Shown here: positions 1-11,877 of the stretch, in pieces
How positions within the stretch are numbered: the first letter of the stretch is position 1
Layout: the number at the start of each line of letters is the position of its first letter
Assembly (NCBI GenBank): GCA_022747635.1
Contig: JAKTNV010000011.1
Location: forward strand, 14,623,475-14,687,474
DNA from: Hetaerina americana
Lineage: Eukaryota > Arthropoda > Insecta > Odonata > Calopterygidae
Direction of reading: 5' to 3'
Length of the DNA stretch: 64,000 bases
The notes under the pieces: generated by a model
Told to the model about the DNA's origin: nothing
What the model saw: only the letters and a program-made list of their open reading frames with translations
The model's database searches: none
Program-made: the position numbers and the translations under genes

Positions 1-287
1 GAGTTTTGACTCCTATTTTCTATTAACGCAGGGAATGTTGTTCGCGTTTCGATGTTTCGTGTGCTCTCTTAATTTTCGTGCCTCACTATGAATTCTGTTT
101 TTCATGCACGAGTCACGTCTCCAAGGTTTCTTCTTCGTCCTTTCCTTTCTTCGGAATATTATGTTTTTCGAGAGATCATTGAACCTTAAAACATTTCTGA
201 GGTGTTCATTCCTCGCTTTTTCAATCATTCCTAACAGCTTCTTTCCTTGTATTTCTTAACGACATATCTACATATTAATGGATATTA

Positions 288-1124
288 ATTCTGCAGAATA
301 GGAATAGATTGGAGGGAAAGGAGGCTAATCCGCAACCTGTACATGTCTCAGACTGCTCAGGTACGAGTGGGGAACGGGGAGTCCGGTTGGGCAGTGTGGA
401 TGAGAATCAATATTAATAAAACAAAGGTTATGCGATTTTCTAGAAAGAAAAAGGCCAAGCTTAACATTAAACTAGGAGGGCAAAAACTAGAGCAGGTAGA
501 ACAGTTTACGTATCTCGGTAGTGTTTTGGACCAACACGGTCAAAGTAGTAGGGACGTAAGGAGAAGAATTGCGCTAGGCAAAGAGGCTTTCACAAGGAGG
601 AGGGAGTTGATGACGGGAGCGTTGAGTGAGGATGTTAAGAAAAGACTCGTAAAAACTTTGATATGGAGCGTAGCTATGTACGGCGCGAAAACGTGGTCAT
701 TGAAGCAGGAGGACAGACGTAGATTGGAGGCTTTTGAAATGTGGGTGTGGAGAAGAATGGAGAAGGTGAAATGGACAGAGAAGAAAACAAATGAGGTATG
801 AACAACTTGGTATGGTGGGCGAAGAGAGTGGTTTGTTGGGAGCAATCCTATGGAGGCAGGAAAAGTGGATGAAGGGGGTGTTGACCGGCAGTGGGATGTT
901 GAAGACTGTGATAGAGGGTAGAATGTTGGGCAAAAGAGGAAAGGGAAGGAACAGGATAGGGATGTTGGACGGGATGAAGGGAGGAAGAAAGTAGTACTCA
1001 GAGCTGAAGAGGGACCTGATGTAGAGTAGGATGTTGTGTTTTGCTAGATGCCACAAATTATTTAATTAGTAATTACGTCCATCCAAAAACCTACCTTAAC
1101 CGGTAGATTACCTAATAATAATAA
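288..1124 (+). mobile_element. RTE-type LINE, 5'-truncated copy with target duplication
   Basis: This is the 3' part of the window's main LINE family (the best copy is at 48735-51853). It begins inside the reverse transcriptase and ends with the family's 3' end (cctaccttaaccggtagatt) followed by a (TAA)n tail. A 12-bp target duplication, taatggatatta, flanks it at 276-287 and 1125-1136, which marks the ends of one target-primed insertion. Compared with the copy at 18771-20275, about 225 bp are missing after position 397. The loss is in frame and removes the FADD polymerase motif. The open frame 343-801 therefore runs through the deletion. It ends at a small indel near 796, after which the remaining C-terminal part lies in another frame. 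The copy cannot encode a working polymerase. Confidence 0.9.
343..801 (+). pseudogene. RTE reverse transcriptase C-terminal remnant with internal deletion
   Basis: This frame reads MSQTAQVRVGNGESGWAV, jumps over 75 missing codons, and continues MRININKTKVMRFSRKKK, then GGQKLEQVEQFTYLGSVLD and the C-terminal part that includes WSVAMYGAKTWSLKQEDRRR. The Met at 343 is an internal methionine of the element, not a real start. The catalytic FADD box seen at residues 757-760 of the copy on 49375-51807 lies in the lost segment. The C-terminal region after the polymerase is typical of this family and has no recognised catalytic role. The frame stops at 801 because of an indel relative to the copy at 19960. 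Confidence 0.85.
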
Positions 1125-1136
1125 TAATGGATATTA

Positions 1137-3392
1137 GGAGCTAGAGACTTGAATCAGACGTGCATGAATGGATTAGGTATCATTACCGAGCAGTCGAAAA
1201 AAAATGTTTTTGAATGGCCACTTTAGTCATAATAAGCTATCTTTAGTTCTCCAAATCCACTGTTGGTGAAATTTTACTGGACAGATCGATCTTGAGAGAA
1301 AAACGAAAGGAAAATTTCTTGATTGGAATTTTGTTTCGTCAAAAAAAATAAAACTTGGAATTCGCTACAAAAATAACAGTAAATAAAGTGTTGATTTCTT
1401 AATGGTCTTAGTGCGATTTATTTTTCCTTAGTTCTAGCGGCTGGCAATGGCCAATGACATGCCACAAAACGAGAACCAAACTGTTTCTTATCAAATGTGA
1501 CATCCTATGTCCGGAGCCATACTACTACATACATAGTATGCAGGGATATTAGTGTTAAATTGTTTGCACTTCAATTTGCTTGTTATTCAATGCCAAAACG
1601 CGTGCCACTCTCCTTCCCGTACCCAAATTATAATCGTCCCCTGATATCCTTGAATTGAAGAATTTTGTAGCTGTGATTTTTATTATTAAGGTCACTGTTA
1701 TGGTGTGAGTAAAATATCGTGTTGCCTGCTTCGGTGATTTCAAAAGCGTTTCGAGTGTGATGTTAAACGAACTTATTCTTATTTTAATACGACAGATCAT
1801 ACGATAAAAACAGTGGGTGCTCTTCTTATTGAGTGTAATTATTAGTTTAAAATATTACCCTTAAAAAGTATTGCGGTGTCGATGCAGGCAGAGGAAGGTT
1901 TTTTTTTAACCTCTTGTGGATACAGCGGTTCCTTTCGGATCGTTAAAACGCGCGTCAAAGAAAACGAGAACCAAATATACACTCGCCCATAACGTTACCC
2001 CTCCAAGGTCGGTCTCCTTAGATCAATTCAGAGTATCTTTCACCTCTATGCTACCACGGGTATCGATATATCGAATGTCATCGCATACGAATCACGATAC
2101 ATGCGTACTTTCCCAACGCCGCCAAACTGTTTCCATCGCAACGGTGGCTGCATGAAGCACTCCCAACACGATGAGGCTCGATTATTTTACTTTCTATCAA
2201 AGAAAGGAGGTTACAGTAAACAAATTCGTGCATAATACATAAATCGCAGTGATTCTTCAAACAGTGGAAGTATAAAAAAACTACGGTTAGAAGGAACTAC
2301 CGAATTTGAGGGCATGTAAGACGCACTTTCATTTCAGTTGGGCGTGCAAAAGACAATAAAAAGGGGGGGAAAATATTACTCGATTAATATACAAGTCAAA
2401 TAAAACGCTAAAAAAGCATAAAGTTATTGTTATATCTGTCAGCTGATGCAAATATTATTGTGGCCGTGTTCAAGAAAAAATAAAAGGTAGGCAAATTTAG
2501 ACCTTCGAAGGGCCGCGAAAACATTTTCACTTATTTGCGTAAAGTTATTCATTAAGCTAACTGCTTATGCATGTGTTTGAACTGTGTAATCATAATGTTT
2601 TGCAGATCATCCAAACCATGAATATGTTAGAATGAAAAAGGGAAAGATAACTTCACAGCAACCCTGATGAAGCTTGATCATGCGATTTTCACCATAATCT
2701 GCGAGGGAGAAATCGGCGTCAGTTCTAGAGCGAAATTTCGTTTGTCCGCATCAATGTTTTTCTCCCATGTTTACAAAAATATTTGAGTTTATACAAATGC
2801 ATTGATTCGGTATCGCTTGCATTGAAAACTTGAAGCAAGAGAATTACAAACGAGTCGCAAGATGCGTGGCCGAAAAATTCCTTTTTCTCGCAATTAGTCC
2901 TTCATTTGTTTTTCGTATCTGTTCGCCTTCTCCTTACTGCGCGTTCTCGAAACAGTATCCATCCACGCGCACCGTCGTTGAGATTAATATCAGTATTCAT
3001 TAATAATCTCCTTCCCCATCTTCTTTCCTCTGAAAACTTCTTATTAATTGTTACTCTCTCTGAAAAGGTATTTTATCGCTCCTGATTTTATCTAAGTGTC
3101 TCTTTAGTTTTCACACTTAACGTTGAAATTAAGAGCGTTCATAAATTTTAATATAGCGTATGAATAACGTTTTACGATAGAAAGTGTTCTAACGAATTCA
3201 AAAATGATATGATCGATTAAATGTATATTTACATCTCCATTATTACCGGTGCCATGCTGTTTGTCTTGTGTTGAGATGAACTGGTAAAAATTGGCATGGG
3301 AAGAACTCTATATAAGGAAGACACATCGGCGGAGAATCCCAAAAATCAGTTAAGTTCGTGATTGATCAAGTTTTAATTAATTAGTTTTTCAC
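1137..3392. other. No recognisable gene or repeat
   Basis: AT-rich sequence with only short open frames (at most 81 codons), no splice-bounded open segment that stands out, and no similarity to the repeat families seen elsewhere in the window. Confidence 0.5.
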
Positions 3393-4240
3393 CCAAGGAG
3401 TTGCAAGCATTGCTGAGTGCGTTGGAAATAAAGTGAATTATTTCTTAGGTTAGAATCAATGATAACAAAAACGTTTAGGATCACTTAATAAGTAAATTTT
3501 TTGCATTTTTAAATTTAATTTGTTCCAAATATATATTTCAGTACCCAATCAAATATATTGTAAAATATTCAAAGTCGACTTCTGTATTGATCAAGAAATT
3601 TCAAAGAGCTTTGGATATAGAGAACGAGTTAAACAGTAAAATAGGATGCCAAAATATAGAAGAGGTGGAAGAAGCAACTTACATATCTCGGAAGTTGTAT
3701 TTTAACAAAGGTTATTAATGTAGCAGGGACATAAAAAAAGAAAAGCGTTAGGCGAGGTAGCTTTAACAATACAGTTATTGCTAATGGCAGGGACGCTGAG
3801 TTTGTCATTTTAAAATAAGATAAGGGAAATTTTGTTTATGAATCATGGTTTTCTTACGGCGTGGAAACATAGCCATTGAAGCAGGATAATAGAAGCAGAT
3901 TGGCGATCTTTTAAATGTGGTGTGGAGAAGGATGGAAAAGTTTAAATTTACTGAAACCAAAACGAATGAGAAAGTGCTAAGCCTGTTGAAAGGGAAAGAG
4001 AGACGGAATTGTAGGTAGGAATCTTAAAGTAGACAGGAAAGATGGTTAAAGATAACTTTGATCAGCAATGAGATGATGAAGACTGTGATGTACAGGGGTG
4101 AAGGTTAGGTAAGTGAGGAAGGGGTGGATACAGGATCGGGTGGACTGAAGGGAGGATAGATGCATGTGGAATTAAAGAAGGATGTAATTGTATTGAGGGG
4201 TGTAACAGATTGTGTTTGGTTTTGAGAATTAGTACATAAT
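3393..4240 (+). mobile_element. Old RTE LINE remnant
   Basis: Two blocks align by eye to the RTE family. The short block 3399-3440 matches the segment just after the FADD motif (gcaagcattgctgagtg). The block 3600-4230 matches the C-terminal coding part, including the equivalent of 'threonine-tryptophan-serine-leucine-lysine-glutamine' (ccattgaagcaggataatag) and a run matching the 3' coding end. Many indels and stops break every frame, so this is an ancient copy. Roughly 150 bases of unrelated AT-rich DNA separate the two blocks. Confidence 0.7.
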
Positions 4241-4243
4241 ATA

Positions 4244-4996
4244 CGAGGGTCATCCGGAAAGTAGTACCCGTTCGTGCCGCATGAAGTGCTGACGACGCGA
4301 GTAGCCGCTGGACGAGGTCAGATAGCTTCAGTGGCTTGTCTGCCTTCTCTGAGCCAAGTTGCGTGACGCTAGCATTGCCTGTGTTGTTTCTGTGATTGTT
4401 TACAATGTTTAAAAAAATTGAGAACGCCGCCAGTTGTGAAGTGAGGGCAGTGATTAAATTCCTCAATGAAAGAAACGTTCGCCCATGTGATATTCATCGC
4501 CAATTAAAGGAGGTGTATGGAGACAATGTAATGGACGAGTCGTCTGTTCGGCGGTGGTGTCGCAACTTCAACATGGGGAGGGGAAACACACACGACGATG
4601 AGCGTTCGGAGAGACCGTCTGTCATTACAGACCAACTGGTGAGCTCAGTTGACGAATTCGTGAGGAACGATCGGCGCGTCACAATTGATGACATCTGTGA
4701 GCATTTTCCCAATGTTTCTCGAACAATTGTTCATGAAATTGTTAAACACCATCTGCATTATGCAAAAATTTGTGCAAGATGGGTCCCTCGCGTATCTCAA
4801 TGAGCTGGCGGCGAAGGACTATGCAGCAGGAATACAGAAACTTGTCACACGTTATGACAAATGCCTTAATTTGCTTGGAGATTATGTTGAGAAGTAGTTT
4901 AAAGTATCCTCTTTCAAATAAAATTTTTTATGTTTGTTAATATTTACTTTTGTGTCTTTATTTCACGAACGGGTACTACTTTCCGGATGACCCTCG
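4244..4996 (+). mobile_element. Mariner-family transposon, internally deleted, perfect 33-bp TIRs
   Basis: The ends are perfect 33-bp inverted repeats (4244-4276 and 4964-4996, starting cgagggtcatccgg) flanked by TA on both sides, the usual Tc1/mariner target duplication. The 753-bp element keeps the N-terminal DNA-binding part and the last 30 or so codons of the transposase, but the catalytic DDD core is gone. It is a non-autonomous deletion derivative. It lies next to an old RTE remnant and is much less decayed than that remnant, so it is younger. Confidence 0.92.
4396..4803 (+). pseudogene. Mariner transposase N-terminal fragment (paired HTH region)
   Basis: The 135 codons from 4396 (a more likely start is the Met at 4405) read FKKIENAASCEVRAVIKFL, then a second helical block with SSVRRWCRNFNMGRGNTHDD and ERSERPS, then VTIDDICEHFPNVSRTIV and CARWVP. 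This is the HTH_48-like plus second HTH arrangement of SETMAR/mariner transposases, which bind the TIRs. After the stop at 4803 a shifted frame gives the family's C-terminus, ending in LLGDYVEK at about 4897. The DETW, HDNA and CDFF catalytic boxes, expected in about 200 intervening residues, are absent. The fragment could still bind TIRs but cannot cut DNA. Confidence 0.85.
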
Positions 4997-5265
4997 TAGT
5001 ATGTATCGCTGCACATTTGGCCAGCTTGGGTTCATTCAAAACCTAACTTCATCTTCAGGCAACGAAAGAAAGATAAATATCAAAAATATTAATAAATGTG
5101 CAACATAAAATCGTTCAAATGGGCGTGGCTCGAAACACCCTCTCCATGGTTTTACGTCACCGTACGGTATCGAATAAGGGATTAATTCCTGCTAAAAGGG
5201 GTTTTGAATTAACAAACTACAATATTTTTCGCTGTTTCTTAATAATTTCTCCTGCTTCTTTGCAG

Positions 5266-5368
5266 TTCAACGGCTGCTGCACTTGAATTTTCCATCTGGT
5301 GGTTTTGTAATCAACGAAGACAGCTGGACAGTGACTTTTGCATCGATTCCAGGGGCAGTTGTGAGCAG
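5266..5368 (+). CDS. Candidate internal exon of an unknown host gene
   Basis: A pyrimidine-rich stretch ending in ctttgcag precedes 5266, and cag|gtatta follows 5368, giving a 103-nt segment with plausible acceptor and donor. Two frames are open. The frame that starts two bases in reads QRLLHLNFPSGG, FVINEDSWTVTFASIPG and AVVSR, looks like ordinary globular protein, and ends in phase 2. The other (STAAALEFSIWWFCNQRR) ends in phase 0. I do not recognise the protein. The phase-2 ending fits the start of the second exon-like segment at 62625. Without transcript data this remains a candidate. Confidence 0.35.
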
Positions 5369-6453
5369 GTATTACTTTATTCTCATTAACTACGATTTCA
5401 TCTGTATGATTCTCGCAAAATATAATTCTTCATCGATAGATATGATGATATTTTAATATTTACTTAATACATTTTCATGTTTTACAAAGTAAGAATATTT
5501 TCTGAGTAATAACGTTTTCTTACTTTTACTAATGAAACTTTTTTTTGTAAATTTACGAAACTATTTGGTCAGGACTAGAAAAATGCGCTAAATTATGTCC
5601 CCAAGTTTTCACCTTTCCACCTCTTTTCGAATAAGTGTAATTTCTTTTGGGGTCCTGATTCCTTCAATTACATGGTTTGTATCAAAATTAGCGGGAAAAT
5701 TTTCGGATGAGTATATTCATTTCAGATATTGCTGCTGACAATTTTTCAAAGTACATCCTTTTAGTGTTGAATCACGTTTTTCAGTGGGTTTTCCACGACT
5801 CGAAGACTCCCTTATAGGCGTATTCCGGAAGGTCCTTTAGATTACGCGTGCAAGGCTCTTTGAAGGAACTTAAGAGCCACATGGTGATGTCCCTTGAGGG
5901 ACGATTTCACTTTTATTGAGAATAGGAAATAGACTGCTGGTATCAAGTTGGGACTGTAATGGGGTTGGGCAATCGTCGCGATGTCATTGCTGAAGGTCTT
6001 TGTAATCAGAAACTTGACTTGGATCTTACTCGTCTGTCAAAGACCTTTGGGATGAGTTTACCTCTGATCTTTCGCATCACCATATTTTCAGTGATAATGG
6101 TGTTCACTTTCATCTTATCAATGTCAATACGATTTGCGATCATGCGCGTATTTAACCAACGGTCTGAATTCAGCACTTCAGGCGGACGTCAGGAAAAATA
6201 TTTACCCATACTTTTTTTTACAAACCTTCGATTGGGGTAGGGAGGTATTATCACCACTAGCTTAGCTTCGTATCCCAACTACTCCAGTACATTATGATTT
6301 ATTTATTTACATTGTCTGTTGCAAAAACGTTCGTTTTTTCCATCTTGTCTCTCTCAATAAATCAAACCATACATATCTAGTAGTTTAGAGCAGCATTTTG
6401 TGAAAATTATCTTGAAAATTGGCATAAGGGTTTTGATGATATGGATTGAATAC

Positions 6454-6454
<1 letters not shown>
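5369..6454. other. No recognisable gene or repeat
   Basis: Mostly AT-rich. An open frame at 5959-6240 (93 codons, hydrophobic middle) has no recognisable motif and is probably chance. No other repeat family of the window was found here. Confidence 0.45.

Positions 6455-6507
<53 letters not shown>
6455..6507. repeat. (AT)n microsatellite
   Basis: About 53 bp of pure alternating AT. It directly adjoins the hammerhead-like module that starts at 6508. Confidence 0.95.
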
Positions 6508-6509
<2 letters not shown>

Positions 6510-6651
6510 TTTCGTTGACGTAACACGGAATTGCCGAATAGTACAATACACAGTAACACACAATATAGAAACACAAAAAAAGAAGAACACTCCCACGTTA
6601 TTTCTTGATATTTCGACGGAAACAATCCGTCTTCATCTGAAGATATAGAAG
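6508..6651 (-). repeat. AT-flanked module with hammerhead-like core
   Basis: On the plus strand the module starts gctttcgttgacgtaacacg, and the same sequence recurs near 60296-60330 and, inverted, at 36464-36553. At 6604-6651 the minus strand carries the hammerhead-like order: cagatgaa, then a stem gacgga/tccgtc, then cgaaa. The first box differs from the ideal CTGANGA at one or two positions, so the core is degenerate. Function is inferred only from this arrangement. Confidence 0.5.
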
Positions 6652-6908
6652 TAATCATTACTTCATTTGTTTACCTACAATCATGCTTCATTTCATTACG
6701 TTTGTTTCAAAAAATCTATTCACTTAGGTCTCGACATTGAGAAAACACATTTAACGGGGATGTTAAAAAATCATTTAATATATTAAAGTATTTTTTTGCT
6801 AAATAAATGAATCGGAGAATGTTATTGTTTCTTTCTGATTAATGATCGCGGCTGTTATTTTTAGCAAATTATGCATACTTTTTTTTAACAACTTTTGAAT
6901 AATGATCG

Positions 6909-8720
6909 GTAATCTACCGGTAAAGGTAGGTTTCGGATGGACACAACTTCCAAATAAATATTTTGTGGCTCCTAACAAATCACAATCCAGCAACCTACTC
7001 TACATCAGGTCCCTCTTCAGCTCTGAGTACCTTCTTCCTACCTTCATCTCGTCCAACATCCCTATCCTGTTACTTCCCTTTCCTCTTTTGCCTAAAATTC
7101 TCCCCTCTATTACCGTCTTCAACACTATTACCGTCTTCGTAACTACCGATCAATACCCCCTTCATCCACTTTTCCTGCCTCCATAGGATTTCTCCCAACA
7201 AACCCCTCTCTTCGCCCACCATACCTAGTACTTCCTCATTTTTTTTCCTTTCGGCCTACCTAAATTTCTCTGTCCTACTCAGACCCACATTTCAAAAGCC
7301 TCCAATCTACGTCTCTCCTCTTGCATTAGTGACCACGTTTCTGCGCCGTACCTAATACGCTACATAACAACATTAATGAATCATTTCTTAACATTCTTTC
7401 TCGTCCCTGTCATCGATTCCCTCCTCCTGTAGAAATCTTATTAGCCGAAGCCAATTCTTCTCCTTATTTCCCTACTACTTTGACCATTTTAATCCAAAAC
7501 ACCTCCGAGAAATGTAATCTGTGCCACCAGCTCTAGTTTTCGCGCCCCTATTTGAATTTTAACTTATCCATTTTCTTCTCGAAAACCTCATAACCTTGGT
7601 TTTCTTTATATTTATTCTCATCCCATACCTGTCCCCCTGAATGTCCAATGCCTTCAGCTGATTTTGCAACCCCTTGGCTGACTGAAAAACTAAAAAGCGC
7701 CGTCATCAGCAAACCAAAGTCATTTTATGAATTCCCCTTGGACTCTCATTTCAATGAAAAGCATTGTTTAATTCGACCGAATTCTCTTTTCAAATGGTTT
7801 CTTGACATCTGCGACACAAGAAAATTCATCTTGATCGTGTTCTATGTTCCTCTCTATTAGTGATCTCATCATTGCTATAGTATCACCCTTACCTCTCCCC
7901 TTCCTCAACCCAAACTGTTCACCCCCTAAGTAATCATTTACCCTACTCTCCATTCTTTTGTTGATGATCTTGAGAAACTCTTTAGTTGTGGGCGAAATTA
8001 AACCTATTGTTATGTACCTAATATTTATTGCTGCAATAAAATTGCTGCGTTACACCCTTTTTGTGATAAGAGATAAGAATTAATATTATACTGATCAAAT
8101 CTTCCAGCAAAATTCCTCTCTCATAAAAGCTATGAATAAGTTCATTAGAACCTTTAAGTACGTCGTTCCTTGGAAGTTTTGTCTATCCCCTGTGTCTTAT
8201 TTCAATTACATTCCCTTAATGCTCTTTCTATCTCGCCATCGAGTAATCCTTGACCTCTGCTTTCCTCATTTACGTTATATTGTCTTTCTATGTCCAACCT
8301 TGCTGGCCTGATGCCTTAATCATACAATTCTTCTACTTATTCCTTTCAATTCTTGGATATTTTCTGGTTCAAGGTCATCTTTTCCTGACCTTTCACTGAT
8401 TTTTAGCTCAGATTTTCCTTTCTTTACTTCCCGATAGTGTTTTAACCTTCTTGTACAGCGCGTCAATTTCACCCTTCGTCTGCCAACTTTCCATTTTCTC
8501 GCATTATTTCCGCCAAATTCTTTATCTCCATTTGATACTCATCTTTGTTATTTTTAAAAATCTGTTATTTTCATTTTGCCTAAGTTTGTATTCACATTCT
8601 TTACCTATCTTTCTAATCAATTCGTTCTTACATTAATGGTTTCCTAGTCCTTTTCCTATTATCATTTTCTATAGTTTCTTTTTCGGCCTTCTTTTTACAT
8701 AAAAAAATACTTTCCCGTAT
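6909..8720 (-). mobile_element. Degraded RTE LINE, minus strand
   Basis: Its 3' end lies at 6909 (gtaatctaccggtaaaggta, the reverse of the family end). Reading toward higher coordinates, blocks match the C-terminal region, the polymerase and the linker in the same order as the copy at 48735-50700. For example, the segments near 7200-7330, 7660-7990 and 8455-8680 align to 49020-49140, 49490-49990 and 50480-50700. The endonuclease part is not recognised. Stops and indels are frequent, so it is non-functional. Confidence 0.8.
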
Positions 8721-8759
8721 TTTCTTAGCTCAAATATTAAGAATAGTTAAATTTTAAAT

Positions 8760-9270
8760 TAAATTGTGCACGGAGCGTGTTGATCAAATCTCGGAAACGT
8801 AGTCGTCGAAGCAAGATGAATGGCGTAAACCTGATGTTGAACGTAGTATCGTATGTTTCGAAAAATTGGTTTTCTATCTTTAAGAATAAGCGTAGACGCG
8901 AGGCTTTTGATGTATAGGTTTGGAAAAGGATGGAAAAGATAAAACGGACGGATAGGAAAACAAAAGAAGGAAATATAGAAATTCCAAAAGATGAATTTTG
9001 CTGGGAGTAATACAAAAGAGGCAGGAAAGAAGGTATACAGAGCACTTTGATTGGTAAGGAGATGTTGAAATACGTGGTTTAGAGGGGAGAATGTTAGGCA
9101 AGTGATGAATTGGCAAGAATGAGAAAATAAAAGAAAGTTATGCGGAATTAAAGAGGGGCCTTCATTGTAATTTTTAGACATCAGATTGTTTTTTGGGCGA
9201 TTATAAGAAGTGTGTTATGTTTTTGTCCCTCCAAAATCTACCTAAATAGTTGGTTCCCAATAATTATAAC
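8760..9270 (+). mobile_element. Degraded RTE LINE 3' fragment, plus strand
   Basis: It aligns with the last ~500 bp of the RTE family. The stretch aggcttttgatgtataggtt at 8901-8920 corresponds to the conserved aggcttttgaaatgtgggtg, and the end near 9240-9265 resembles the family 3' end followed by an AAT-rich tail. It lies tail-out next to the minus-strand copy at 6909-8720, so two separate insertions face away from each other. Confidence 0.65.
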
Positions 9271-10440
9271 AATAATGATATATTATCTCTATAAAACTAT
9301 TGGCAAATGCTATTAGTTTTTCTCGTCCATGAAAAAGTGTTTTGAGTCCCGAAACTTTTTCGCGAGGAATATTTGTATCATTTTCGCTGTAATTGGAATA
9401 ATTATCAGTTTTATCAAATATGGCTGACTAAAGTACGTTGTTAATGTCTCAGTTTACTTAATTTACACCTTTCGGTAATCTAAATTTGTGGCACCATTAC
9501 TGACCCACTTTCCAGACTTTTTATAAAATATTTATATATTTTTCTAAATTAAACGTTTTTATTAAATTTCAATTGACAGTCCAACGAAATTAGAATATCG
9601 ATGAAGAGATGATGGAGAGTAGAATGATTAAATTTTGAATGTATCACCTTCCCCGATGTTTTGCAGAGGAATTCCCAGCGATATTTTCTTAACTTTCTCT
9701 GTTGTGGGTTAAAAATACGTTTCTCGAAACAAGAAGACAAGAGCTCTCGAAGGGATAGTAGCGTTTGAGTTAGTACTCTTGCCGTTAGATGGCAGTAGTG
9801 CTCGACTTCAAAGAATACCCTTCCATATTTCCAACATGATTGCTTTATTAACGATGGTTAAGGTTAATAACATTTTTTAATAAAAATAAAGATGCCCTCC
9901 CAGCGAAGAAGAGGCCCAGGCTTCAGTAGCAGGGATCGCCAGAACGCCGTGACAACGCAGAAGACGACGCCCTGCCTTAGAAGCCTAGGCGGCTGGAAAG
10001 GCAACACAGTGGAGCCCCGACCGGAGTAACGGGGGTCCGTCCACGAGAATTGGAGATGAATTTAATTATGTAGTTTTTAACGTTTTTAAAAACTTTCTAA
10101 TTTTTGCAAAATCAATAATAGAAAATACTTACACGAATTACTATAAAATTAAAGCGTAGTGGCTTTTACTCTTCACTAATTATATCTGAGCTTTGATTGA
10201 CAGATGTGGAAATCTGGAATTTATTGGTTTATATCTTATAATGTACGCGGTTTAAATTTAAAGCAGGTGTGCTTGATAATTTCTCGGTCACCGAAGCTTG
10301 TGGACATTATTGTTTTTAGCAGATTTCTATAGGCATAGGGTAGCTTTTAGATGGACGCTGGCACTATATGGCACTATAGCCCCATCCTTAAAGCCCATAG
10401 TACTTGTGCATAGTACTACAAAGATTCACTCTTTAGCTCT
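9271..10440. other. No gene; GC-richer island at 9885-10060
   Basis: AT-rich except for 9885-10060, which is markedly GC-richer and contains cctaggcggctggaaaggca, reminiscent of the ggcggctggaaaccacc motif in the 5' region of the RTE-like fragment at 17790. It may be a LINE 5' leader remnant, but I cannot show that. No coding found. Confidence 0.35.
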
Positions 10441-10469
10441 AAATGAATCGTACCCTACTTCATTCTATT

Positions 10470-11330
10470 GAAAACGTCTATTCTCTGATCCCTCCTCTAC
10501 ATTACTTTCTTAGCATTCTTCCAACTTTCGCAGTCTTCAGCGTCCCTTTTTCTCTGTCAGTATCCTCTGGACTCACTTGTCCCGCCTTTTTCGAATTTCT
10601 CCGAACAACCCTCTCTATTCCCCTACAAGGCATTTCTTCTTTTGTTTTCTATTCTATCAGTTTCCTACTTGTATTTTTCCTAATTGTGCACCACACCCAC
10701 CTTTCAAAACACATCCATTCTCCACATCTACGCTCATCCTCTTGCCTCGACGACCAAGTTTCCGATCGTAGTAAAACTCTGCTACTTTATCAAAATATCG
10801 TCAGATTATTCTTCGTCTTTTTTCCTCTACCTTACCAAGTACCTCAAAATTACATCCGACTTACACGACGTACATTAGTGCCACTTTGACCAAGTTTCCG
10901 AGTCATGGAAGACAATTATTTATATTAGATGTTTCAATAATCTTTCATTTTCATTAGATGTTTTACCGTCCTTTTCATCAACTCCCTTGTCGAAAAAATT
11001 GATTTATCGAATTCTTCTCTTTTAATGTTTCTTTCTCTTTGCTTTTATGCGTCCTTATTTAGTTAGCTGGTCTGCCAGCCCTGCTTTCTACATTCCATCC
11101 TTTCTGTGTCTTCATTCCTTGGTGACTTCATTGGGTTAGCTTGCTTGCTTTTGAAACTAATCCCGAATCCGCCTTTACGATCAGTAATTGTAATGGAATA
11201 TTTTGTCTATCTGGGCAATTGTGGCTTGATCATCCGCCAGTCGAATTGTTTTAATGATCTTCCGGCCTATATTCTTTCCAATACGTTTAAATTTCAATTT
11301 AAATGAACCAAAAGTATCAATTAATAAAGG
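10470..11330 (-). mobile_element. Degraded RTE LINE pieces, minus strand
   Basis: At 10720-10800 the sequence matches the family's cctcctgcttcaatgaccac segment on the minus strand. At 11181-11330 the minus strand encodes a stretch with RLADDQATIAQ, which corresponds to RFADDQALVCQ of the RTE polymerase. The order of the two blocks fits one old minus-strand copy with much intervening decay. The second block could instead come from a related subfamily. Confidence 0.5.
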
Positions 11331-11877
11331 ATTTTTGATTTGGTATTTCCTTTTTGGATATTCATAACCATGCAACGGGCATGGACTCTGAGAGAGCAGT
11401 GGGATTATTTATTGTCGTTCCTGAACTAGGTTAACTATCTCGTCTCCCCTCCTGGTGATTTACGCGGTGAAACTCCAAACGCTGGGACTCAGCTCATGTC
11501 TATGCGGAACCACTAATCGGTAGAGTGATCGTGGCTTGTGGTTCACACCAGCGTGGAAGTAGTTACTAGTAAACAACCGCTGGGGGAGAGTGGTGAACGA
11601 GCTTTACCGTTTGGTTTCATTCTTTGTTTTGTTTCCTATTTTATCCATCCTTGGCTTGGAGGCATTCCCCAGTATATCATCCCGTAGGACGATGTGATAG
11701 CTTAACCAGTTCACGATCGGTAGTAAACAATGTAACGGCTAAATTGGAGTATCCGCCCTTAGTTTATGACTGAAGTCTTTAGGCTTTTCAATAAAGTCAA
11801 AACCATGGAAATCAACCTAAGATAAGTATAGTGTCAGGGTAGTACTTCATACTATTTTTTATCTATTGTGTAACTCG
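11331..11877. other. No recognisable feature
   Basis: Mixed-composition sequence with no long open frame and no match to the repeat families of this window. Confidence 0.45.
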
